Assembly (NCBI GenBank): GCA_020627645.1
Contig: JAHDGN010000223.1
Location: 1 to 5,909 of the forward strand
Source: Akkermansiaceae bacterium
GTDB lineage: Bacteria > Verrucomicrobiota > Verrucomicrobiia > Verrucomicrobiales > Akkermansiaceae
Length of the DNA stretch: 5,909 nt
Direction: 5' to 3'
Positions 1 to 5,286 of the stretch are shown in pieces. The stretch's first letter is position 1. Every line of letters starts with the position of its first letter. A program made the position numbers and the translations under genes. Below the pieces are notes generated by a model, which worked only from the letters and a program-made list of their open reading frames with translations, was not told where the DNA came from and did not search any database.

Positions 1-74
1 ACTGAAAAAAATTTATTTAAGAAACCCGAAATTTTAGCAATGACAGCGCACTAGTTCATTTTCCGAAAAGAGTT
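1..74. other. Upstream leader, no supported gene
   Basis: AT-rich stretch before the first gene. A + strand frame is open from base 1 to a TAG at 52-54 and would encode 17 residues ending in AMTAH. It could be the tail of a gene that begins outside the window, but nothing in it is recognisable. No convincing -35/-10 pair was found. A purine-rich AAAAGAG at 66-72 lies just before the ATG at 75 and could be a weak ribosome binding site. Confidence 0.3.
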
Positions 75-275
75 ATGTCAGAGTCATTTCTATTTTATTT
101 TTGGCAGGTGTTTTTTCCTGTTTTTCTGATTGGGGCGATTTGTTTTGTTTTGGGATATTTGGCCGGTTGTCTTTTGTGGAAGGGGATGAAGAACAAAGCT
201 CTGAGCGTGGAGCGAGCTAACGAGCAACTGAGGGCAGAGTTGGAAACGAAGAAGTCGCAGCTTTCTGAGCATTAA
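75..275 (+). CDS. Small single-TM, coiled-coil protein of unknown function
   Basis: A 66-residue protein. Residues about 7-35 are strongly hydrophobic (FFPVFLIGAICFVLGYLAG), giving one transmembrane helix. Residues about 38-64 are charged and helical (LSVERANEQLRAELETKKSQ), a short cytoplasmic coiled coil by the positive-inside rule (WKGMKNK just after the helix). The ATG at 75 follows a weak purine-rich AAAAGAG. The gene ends 14 bp before the larger H3TH membrane protein, which also starts with a Trp-rich TM helix and a Glu/Leu-rich coiled coil, so the two are probably co-transcribed and may associate through these helices. I do not recognise a named family. The intact frame, sensible protein chemistry and tight spacing argue that it is a real gene. 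A competing - strand frame over the same bases has no such features. Confidence 0.72.
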   Translation: MSESFLFYFWQVFFPVFLIGAICFVLGYLAGCLLWKGMKNKALSVERANEQLRAELETKKSQLSEH

Positions 276-289
276 GGTCTGAAGATAAG

Positions 290-1597
290 ATGATGAGAAA
301 CTTTGGTTATTTGATGGAGCATTTTTGTGCGCTTTGGTGGGTGCCTTTGTTGGTTTCTACTTTTTTGTGTGGATTGTGGTTTGCCTGGTCCATTTGGTCG
401 AAGTTTGGCAAGCGTTACCGAATTGCTTTGCAGGAGAAGTCGCTATTGGAAGAGGAGCTTGTTTTGTTGCGCAGGGAGCTTAAGGGGGGTGATCGAGTCT
501 GTGTTGAAGATATTCCTGAGAAGAGTTTTGGGGTTCCTGATGCTGAGTTTGAGGGACAGGGAGATGGGGTTCGGAGGGGTGATGGAAGCTCTGATGCAAC
601 AACGATTTTTGATCCTGACTTAGGGTCAATTTATGTCGACCCTCCGACCCAAATCGACGATTTGACCAGGTTAGAGGGGGTCGATCGTTCGATTGAAGGG
701 CGTTTAAATTCGGTTGGGATTTATCGGCTTGATCAGTTGGGAGAGCTTAATCAGAGGCAATTTGATGCTTTGAACGAAAGGGCGGAATTGGGTTTTAGTT
801 GGGCAGATTTTGGAGACAAATTGAAACGGGCTGGTTTGAGATCTGGAATTGGAGCGGTTGGGGTTGATGTGGTATCCGGGATAGAAGAACAGACCACGAG
901 TGAGGGCGATGGGGTTGAAGAAAGAGAAATAGGAACGGCAGGTCTGGTCCTTGAAAGCGGTTCTGGAGATTCGGCGACAATCGATCCGGATCTGGAGGTG
1001 GGTAAAAAACTTGCTCCGATTGCTGCAGATGAGTTGACCTTACTTGAGGTGGGGGATGAAGATCTGTCTGCTAGGTTGAAAGGGGAGGAAGAGGACATGG
1101 GGATCAATGAAGTTGGGGCGATTGGGCAAGGGAATAAGGAGCTCGTTTTTACTCAAGAAAGGGAGTTGGATTTTTTGGGGTTCGAAGGGTTTGAGGGCTT
1201 TGAGGGGGGCGATTCGGAGGAGGAAGGAAAAGAGGAGCCAGAAGTGCAAAGAGTGGATGGGCTTGGGGGAAGGGGGAAGAGTCGTGCCAATGATGCTGAT
1301 GATCTAACCACTATTGAGGGTGTTGATGGAGGAATCGCTACAAAGTTGAATGGATTGGGGATTTTTAGGGTCAAGCAACTGCAGTCTCTCGATGGCTTAC
1401 AGGCAGACTATATTCGTGATCGTACTGGCTGGGATCCTAAGCTGCATGGGTATGGGGCTAGATTGAAGTGGCCAAGTAAAAACAAAAAATTGAACGGGGA
1501 ACAAGGGTTCAAAATCGGGGACTCCTATGTTGGGTGGGATTTTTGGAGATGTTGGCTCTGTGACTGGGGATCGTGCTGGGTTCGTTGTTGCTGCTAA
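290..1597 (+). CDS. Membrane-anchored tandem H3TH (helix-hairpin-helix-like) protein, C-terminus frameshifted
   Basis: 435 residues as read. Residues 14-36 form one TM helix and 41-65 a Leu/Glu-rich coiled coil. An acidic linker leads to H3TH/DUF4332-like units: copy 1 at 121-182 (DDLTRLEGVDRSIEGRLN, then VGIYRLDQL), a degenerate copy 2 near 229-295 (DELTLLEVGDEDLSARLK) and copy 3 at 337-395 (DDLTTIEGVDGGIATKLN, then GIFRVKQL). Such domains are annotated as 'flap endonuclease-1-like 5' DNA nuclease' (COG3743-type), but no nuclease catalytic domain is present; DNA or protein binding is inferred. Residues after about 405 become an implausible Trp/Cys-rich tail ending in CCC, because the true continuation lies one frame over (to 1865). 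Repairing the shift gives about 524 residues. The start at 290 has GAAG at 281-284; a second ATG at 293 is also possible. It follows the small TM gene by 14 bp. Confidence 0.75.
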   Translation: MMRNFGYLMEHFCALWWVPLLVSTFLCGLWFAWSIWSKFGKRYRIALQEKSLLEEELVLLRRELKGGDRVCVEDIPEKSFGVPDAEFEGQGDGVRRGDGSSDATTIFDPDLGSIYVDPPTQIDDLTRLEGVDRSIEGRLNSVGIYRLDQLGELNQRQFDALNERAELGFSWADFGDKLKRAGLRSGIGAVGVDVVSGIEEQTTSEGDGVEEREIGTAGLVLESGSGDSATIDPDLEVGKKLAPIAADELTLLEVGDEDLSARLKGEEEDMGINEVGAIGQGNKELVFTQERELDFLGFEGFEGFEGGDSEEEGKEEPEVQRVDGLGGRGKSRANDADDLTTIEGVDGGIATKLNGLGIFRVKQLQSLDGLQADYIRDRTGWDPKLHGYGARLKWPSKNKKLNGEQGFKIGDSYVGWDFWRCWLCDWGSCWVRCCC

Positions 1598-1865
1598 AGA
1601 GACTTTTGCAGGTGAGGATGTGACTGTGTCTGAATTGGGAGTCATTTATCATTCGCGGCCGTTGTTGTTGGATGATTTAACCAAAATTCAAGGGGTAGGT
1701 TCAGCGATGGAGGAAAAATTGCATGGCTTTGGAGTTTATCGGTTTCAGCAGATTGCGTTGTGGACTCAGGAAGTATCTGATGAGTTTTCTAGATGTTTAG
1801 GTCTTCGGGGGCGAATTGAGCGAGAGGAGTGGGTCGAGCAGGCCCGAGATTTGATGAAGAAATAA
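1527..1865 (+). pseudogene. Detached C-terminal H3TH domain of the preceding gene (frameshifted)
   Basis: This frame continues the upstream protein. From 1527 it reads 112 residues, containing GEDVTVSELGVIYHSRP and then a clear fourth H3TH unit at residues 49-112 (DDLTKIQGVGSAMEEKLHGF, then GVYRFQQIALW and a basic/acidic C-terminus ending RDLMKK). It matches copies 1 and 3 in order and spacing. The frame is open only from 1494, because a TGA sits at 1491-1493, so the lesion lies between 1494 and the upstream frame's stop at 1595. The six-A run at 1484-1489 is therefore excluded; GGGG at 1496-1499, AAAA at 1511-1514 and GGGG at 1517-1520 are the likely sites of one extra base. The ATG at 1527 has no evident ribosome binding site and is probably not a real start. 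Sequencing error and true pseudogene cannot be separated here. Confidence 0.75.
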
Positions 1866-1901
1866 TACAAGGTGATGCCCTCGATGGGCGATCTGTTTTA
1901 G

Positions 1902-1940
1902 ATGAAGGTGGTTTCGTTCGATTTTTGAAGCCACCTTCAT
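1902..1940. terminator. Hairpin between convergent genes, probable bidirectional terminator
   Basis: ATGAAGGTGGTTTC (1902-1915) pairs with GAAGCCACCTTCAT (1927-1940) over 14 positions, with one G-U pair and an 11-nt loop. Wobble pairs can extend the stem to about 1898-1944. It lies 36 bp after the + strand gene ends (1865) and 25 bp beyond the end of the - strand gene (1966), where a shared terminator is expected. No long T run follows on either side, so intrinsic strength is uncertain. A smaller GCCC/GGGC hairpin precedes it around 1877-1889. Confidence 0.6.
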
Positions 1941-1965
1941 TTGACTGAATGATCAGAAGTTCTGC

Positions 1966-2406
1966 TTAGTTGATGAAGAACGCCATGCCGATCAAGTTGC
2001 CGTTGAATGCTCGATTTATTTGGTTCCAAATTTGGGGGTCGGTGATGTTTCCTTCTTCTAAAAAGGGAACGGCGGCATGACCTGTCACCCAGAGGACGAT
2101 ATCGGTCTCCGTCATTTCTTCAGTCATTCGCTTGAGGTTTAGCCCCTTACCTTTGAAGCGCCAGTGGGGGATGAGTTTTTTTCCGTTTAGGATATCCTCA
2201 TATTCGTTTAGGAACGTGTTCCATTGGGTGACCATTTCTTCGGTGATTTTGATTCCGGTGACGGATTCTTGTTTTGGCGACGGCAACCACTCTTTGTTGT
2301 TGTCGGTTTCATTTAAAATGGAAGTCCACATTGCTCTGCTACATTCTACCATGTTGGTAAGGTGCTGACGGCCTTGTGTGAGGCGTTTGGGTTCAATTAT
2401 TTTCAT
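1966..2406 (-). CDS. C-terminal half of the interrupted secreted protein
   Basis: 146 residues from the first Met after the TAA, in the same frame as the N-terminal half. It is mostly helical with conserved-looking motifs: EPKRLTQGRQHLTNMVECSR (5-24), ETDNNKEWLPSPKQ (33-46), KKLIPHWRFKGKGLNLKR (76-93), DIVLWVTGHAAVPFLEEG (102-119) and a C-terminal IGMAFFIN. It has no signal peptide of its own, so a protein started here would stay in the cytoplasm, unlike the intact family. The ATG at 2406 has no convincing ribosome binding site, and the 13 codons before it are also open, so it is probably an internal Met rather than a start. The coding quality of this half, with no further stops, suggests that the lesion is recent or artefactual. 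Confidence 0.6.
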   Translation of the reverse strand: MKIIEPKRLTQGRQHLTNMVECSRAMWTSILNETDNNKEWLPSPKQESVTGIKITEEMVTQWNTFLNEYEDILNGKKLIPHWRFKGKGLNLKRMTEEMTETDIVLWVTGHAAVPFLEEGNITDPQIWNQINRAFNGNLIGMAFFIN

Positions 2407-2445
2407 CTTTGCTTGATGTAGCGCGGCGATCAGATTGACGATGTC

Positions 2446-3174
2446 TTACCATCCTTCTTCATTTAGTTTCATTCCCGTGAGAGCGTTTTCGGGATTTTGG
2501 AATAGGTTGTCGGAGATAGCGTTGAATGCTAGTTCGAAGTCATGAGCTAGCAGGGTGTCGGTGGTGCCCAGGATTATTTGAATATAACCCTTGAGCCAGA
2601 TGAGATCACTCTTGTCGAAGGTGATTGTACCATCGAATTTTTCGATCTCGTTGAGAGGCTCCTGTGAGGTGATGATGCTTCTCGTTAGGTCATTTCGCAT
2701 GTTCATGAATAGGGCGATAGAAGATTCTTTTTTGGTTCTTTTTCCGTCTTTGTCGACATCGAACCTGACCTTGGTGAGATCTAATGGGAGGTGGAATTCG
2801 TCTGATCCAATTTGGGCGATGGTCTCTTCAATTTGATGAAGGTTGTTATGGAGGGTTTCGATGGTAGTTCGTACCTTTTGGTAGTTCACGGGTTCAGGCT
2901 TTGGGTTGTGAGGAACCGGGCCAAAAGATCGGATTCCAGCCGAGTTGCTGTTTACCTCAAAGCCGAATCTGTAGAGGTCTTGTTGAACCGTTTCTATGGT
3001 TGTCGAGAGCTGGCAGAGAGCTTTGATAAAGGTGCTCTGATTGCCTGGCGGTTGCGCATACTGCTGGACCGCTTGTTCGGTCTTACCTTGTTCGAGCAAA
3101 GATTGAAGGCTGGGTGTTTGGGCGGAGGCGAGGCCGATTGTTAGGATAGCTGATCCAAAGGTTTTTTTAATCAT
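2446..3174 (-). CDS. N-terminal half of the interrupted secreted protein (signal peptide, EF-hand-like loop)
   Basis: 242 residues before the TAA. Residues 1-18 are a Sec signal peptide: KK, hydrophobic core AILTIGLA, probable cleavage after ASA, so the product is periplasmic or exported. Residues 22-43 look like a short helical repeat (LQSLLEQGKTEQAVQQY). Recognisable motifs are YRFGF at 69-72, FGPVPHNPKPEPVNY at 84-98, an EF-hand-type loop DVDKDGKRTKKE at 139-150, and a Trp/aromatic helix FDKSDLIWLKGYIQI followed by LAHDFELAF near 186-217. The sequence stops at EEGW in mid-domain. No enzymatic motif was recognised. The start ATG has six C directly upstream (sense strand) instead of a Shine-Dalgarno; it is chosen because it gives a correct signal peptide. 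If made alone this half would be a truncated protein, probably unstable. Confidence 0.72.
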   Translation of the reverse strand: MIKKTFGSAILTIGLASAQTPSLQSLLEQGKTEQAVQQYAQPPGNQSTFIKALCQLSTTIETVQQDLYRFGFEVNSNSAGIRSFGPVPHNPKPEPVNYQKVRTTIETLHNNLHQIEETIAQIGSDEFHLPLDLTKVRFDVDKDGKRTKKESSIALFMNMRNDLTRSIITSQEPLNEIEKFDGTITFDKSDLIWLKGYIQIILGTTDTLLAHDFELAFNAISDNLFQNPENALTGMKLNEEGW

Positions 3175-3289
3175 AGGGGGGCAGTCTATGATCAGAGGAT
3201 TGTTTGGTGAAATTGATTAGAGTTATTGTGTTATCGATTTAAATGATGTGACGTAGGTTGGCGGAATGATACCTCTTCCAAAGATGATA
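3175..3289. other. Spacer between the exonuclease gene and the secreted-protein gene
   Basis: 115 bp separating two - strand genes. I find no strong hairpin after the exonuclease stop codon and no convincing promoter before the secreted-protein gene, although the AT-rich stretch around 3215-3245 is where one would be expected. The spacer suggests that the secreted-protein gene is transcribed separately from the membrane-protein/exonuclease pair. Confidence 0.35.
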
Positions 3290-4345
3290 TTAGAAGAGTT
3301 CGTCTGAGTTTGGAAGGTGGTTTTGGTCAGAGGTGGATGGTTCTTTGACAAATGGAGAAAGAGGGGTGACTAGAGGAGCTGGGAGAGGAAATTGGCGTTC
3401 GTGGATGCCGGGAGCAATTTCTGGTGATGTGGTGTAGGCGTCGTGAAGCATTTCGAGTTTTGCGTCTAGATTGTCGATGTAGTGGAGGGCGAAGGCTTCG
3501 GGAGTGCGTGGTAGGGTGGGGGATCCGTAGTCGTATTGGCCGTGGTGGGAGGAGACGAGGTGGAGGAGGTGGAGGCGGACGTTTTCATTTGCTGGTTCCA
3601 GATGCAGCCAGGTGTCGAGAGGAAGTTCTCGCCATAGCTTGTTGACGAGTTCGAGGCCTAGTGGAATGTGGCCGAGCATCTCGCCGTGCAGGAGTTGAAG
3701 TTGGTTGAAACCGGTTTCAGGATAGGTGTTTTCCCAGAGTTTTCCTGAGTCGTGGAAAAGGACACCGGTGAGGAGGAGGTCACGATTGAGGCCGGGATAG
3801 ACTTGTGAGATGACATCTGCTGAGCGCATCATTTGTGCGACGTGTTCGACGAGTCCTCCTCGTCGAGCGTGGTGGTTTTTTCGCGCGGCTGCGGTTCGGC
3901 GGAAGCGGTCCCCATATTGATCGATGAAGAGTTGAGAGATCGTTTTGAGTCGTGGGTCGTTGAGGGTGTCAAGAAGGCTTAGGATGTGGTCGAAGTCTTC
4001 GTTTTGTTTTTTCCGGGTGTTTGGGTCTCCAGCTAGGAATTCTGAGATTTCTTGTTCATTGAGAAATCGGAATTTCCAACCTTTGCCGTCGATTCCGTAT
4101 TGGTTTTGGGTCCATTCCCCGGAAAGATGCAGAAGGGTTTCGGGGTCGATTTCGAGGGCGGGTTGAAATTGGGGGTGGTTGTTCCAGAGTTTGAGAGTGA
4201 AGTTGCCTGTGGAGTCGGCGAGGGTCCACTCTAGATAGGGTTTCCCTCCTTTGGTTTCGCGTTGCCGGATGGCTTGGAGTTGGGCTCCGAAGGAGGCTTC
4301 GAGTGGGCTCTCGTTTGTGGTGGTGAGGAGTTCAGCGATGGACAT
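3290..4345 (-). CDS. OB-fold plus HD-domain 3'-5' exoribonuclease, YhaM/Cbf1-like
   Basis: 351 residues. Residues about 15-100 are an OB-fold nucleic-acid binding domain (KPYLEWTLADSTGNFTLKLW at 35-54). Residues about 150-305 are an HD phosphohydrolase domain. KNHHARRGGLVEHV (156-169), FHDSGK (197-202), LLHGEMLGH (218-226), SSHHGQYDYGSPTLP (265-279) and LHYIDNLDAK (287-296) match the YhaM/Cbf1 pattern; H168, H198/D199, H226, H267/H268 and D291 are the likely metal ligands. YhaM-type enzymes degrade RNA (and ssDNA) 3' to 5' with Mn2+ or similar metals and act in cytoplasmic RNA turnover. The family is usually about 315 residues; the extra length is a Pro-rich, probably disordered C-tail (318-351). 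It starts 9 bp after the membrane-protein gene, so the two are probably an operon. No Shine-Dalgarno precedes the ATG. Confidence 0.85.
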   Translation of the reverse strand: MSIAELLTTTNESPLEASFGAQLQAIRQRETKGGKPYLEWTLADSTGNFTLKLWNNHPQFQPALEIDPETLLHLSGEWTQNQYGIDGKGWKFRFLNEQEISEFLAGDPNTRKKQNEDFDHILSLLDTLNDPRLKTISQLFIDQYGDRFRRTAAARKNHHARRGGLVEHVAQMMRSADVISQVYPGLNRDLLLTGVLFHDSGKLWENTYPETGFNQLQLLHGEMLGHIPLGLELVNKLWRELPLDTWLHLEPANENVRLHLLHLVSSHHGQYDYGSPTLPRTPEAFALHYIDNLDAKLEMLHDAYTTSPEIAPGIHERQFPLPAPLVTPLSPFVKEPSTSDQNHLPNSDELF

Positions 4346-4354
4346 AAAATGGGC

Positions 4355-5173
4355 TTAGCAGAGCCGAATCATGTCTTTCATGGATTGGATCCAAAGGAAA
4401 AAAAGTCCTTTTAGTGAGTATCTGAAATGTTGGTCGTCGGTGAGGTGGATGAGTCCGCAGTGGGCATTGTGGTCGATTTGTTTGCGCATTTCGGATTCGA
4501 CTTGTTGGAGGATGTTTTCGGGATCTGGAATGAGGAGGTCGTCAGGGCAAATTTTGTGTTTTTTGAGGTGTTGGTGATGATCGTCAAGGATGGCTGGGAA
4601 ATTGTTTTTTTCGCAGGGGAGGTGGTCCCAGAACGATTCTGGAGATCTTTTGAGCGTGGGAGAAAACGGATAGTTTGTGGTGTGAATGGCTCGGCCGTCC
4701 GGGGAGTGGGAAGAGACAGTGACAAAGGCGAAAGCAATGCGGTCGTGTTCGCAGAGGCAGACTGCGGCCACAGATTTGGCTTCGGGGTTCCAAAAGAAGC
4801 GGAAGTATTGGTGCATCCCGATCCAGTCCCATCCGGAGTCGGTGACGTGTTCGAATTCGGCTTCTTCGATTTCGTAGATGAGTCTGGCGGCGTTGGGGAA
4901 GTGGTCTTCGTCAGGGAGTCTTTTCGTGCGTAGACGGTTTTCGAGCGGAAGGCGCATTTTGCGGACTCGGGTGAGGAGGTCGAGCCAAGGGAGGATGAAC
5001 CAAATGGCTATGCCAAAGAGACCGGCCCACCAGGTTCCGAAGAGGAAGTAGAAGGCGAGGAAAGAGGCTAGGAGAAAGGTGAGTGCGCCGAGTTTACGGA
5101 AAAGGAGGCGATTACATGAGCGCAGGGCGACGCCGATGATGACGGTGGCAAGGACGAGGAGGAAGGGTTGCAT
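4355..5173 (-). CDS. Conserved membrane protein of unknown function, three N-terminal TM helices
   Basis: 272 residues. Hydrophobic helices lie at about 3-17 (FLLVLATVIIGVALR), 29-46 (ALTFLLASFLAFYFLF) and 48-66 (WAGLFGIAIWFILPWL), the last two joined by a tight GTWW turn. A basic stretch follows (TRVRKMRLPLENRLRTKRLP), which by the positive-inside rule puts the 200-residue C-terminal domain in the cytoplasm. That domain has aromatic motifs: SGWDWIGMHQYFRFFWNPEA (113-132), AIHTTNYPFSPTLKRSPESF (162-181), a His-rich LDDHHQHLKKHKICPDDL (196-213) and a C-terminal RYSLKGLFFLWIQSMKDMIR. I recall similar uncharacterised proteins in Verrucomicrobiota but no named domain. It lies 9 bp upstream of the exonuclease gene in the same direction, so a shared transcript is likely and a link to RNA turnover at the membrane is conceivable but unproven. 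The start is the first ATG giving a full TM1; no Shine-Dalgarno is visible. Confidence 0.78.
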   Translation of the reverse strand: MQPFLLVLATVIIGVALRSCNRLLFRKLGALTFLLASFLAFYFLFGTWWAGLFGIAIWFILPWLDLLTRVRKMRLPLENRLRTKRLPDEDHFPNAARLIYEIEEAEFEHVTDSGWDWIGMHQYFRFFWNPEAKSVAAVCLCEHDRIAFAFVTVSSHSPDGRAIHTTNYPFSPTLKRSPESFWDHLPCEKNNFPAILDDHHQHLKKHKICPDDLLIPDPENILQQVESEMRKQIDHNAHCGLIHLTDDQHFRYSLKGLFFLWIQSMKDMIRLC

Positions 5174-5286
5174 CGGTGTCTGTGATTTGTCGTGTTGACT
5201 CGAAGAAGGTCAGCCAGATCAGAAATATTGCCAATATTTTTAGGTCGCGTTCTTGTGGATTTGTAAAGGGACCTTAATTTTTTCTC
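5174..5286. promoter_or_regulatory. Divergent promoter region
   Basis: 113-bp spacer between two genes read outward (membrane-protein/exonuclease operon on -, carbonic anhydrase-like gene on +), so it must hold both promoters. It is AT-rich in its right half. A TTGCCA at 5228-5233 could serve as a -35 for the + gene, but no good -10 was found at the usual spacing. A palindrome sits within it at 5223-5239. Confidence 0.45.
5223..5239. promoter_or_regulatory. 17-bp palindrome, possible operator
   Basis: AAATATTG and CAATATTT are perfect inverted 8-bp arms around a single central C. It sits near the middle of the divergent spacer, where a dimeric regulator could control both directions. As RNA its one-base loop could not form a good hairpin at full stem length, which favours a DNA-binding site over a terminator. 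No regulator gene is in the window. Confidence 0.35.

Larger units (their letters stand above)
1966..3174 (-). pseudogene. Secreted protein of unknown function, interrupted by an in-frame TAA
   Basis: The whole span is a single - strand frame of 402 codons plus the terminal TAA at 1968-1966, with exactly one internal stop (TAA, complement of 2446-2448). Between that stop and the next Met (2406) lie 13 open codons reading DIVNLIAALHQAK, which suit a helical protein and join the halves smoothly. I recall an unnamed family of secreted proteins of about 400 residues in several Gram-negative phyla that combines the motifs seen in both halves, for example YRFGF and PVPHNPKPEP in the first and ETDNNKEWLP and PHWRF in the second, within one polypeptide. 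That supports a split gene rather than two genes. A one-base change such as CAA or GAA to TAA would explain it. Sequencing error, nonsense mutation and readthrough all remain possible. Confidence 0.78.

Noticed and set aside
751..1107. 118-codon - strand frame opposite the H3TH gene
   Set aside because: Ser/Pro-rich shadow of the Glu/Asp/Gly-rich + strand linker; no signal peptide, domain or ribosome binding site.
1480..1600. Programmed +1 frameshifting in the H3TH gene
   Set aside because: No in-frame stop or rare-codon slippery site at the crossing region, unlike known +1 sites such as prfB; a plain lesion or sequencing error is simpler.
2446..2448. Genetic-code reassignment of TAA
   Set aside because: TAA closes other genes in the window at sensible ends, and only one internal TAA is seen.
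3424..3645. Arg/Gly-rich + strand ORF inside the exonuclease gene
   Set aside because: Low-complexity translation of the GGN-rich complement of well-conserved HD-domain codons.
4427..4933. 168-codon + strand open frame opposite the membrane-protein gene
   Set aside because: Antisense shadow created by the base skew. Its product is a Val/Phe/Glu/Gly-rich string with no domain, whereas the - strand frame has TM helices and conserved-looking motifs.
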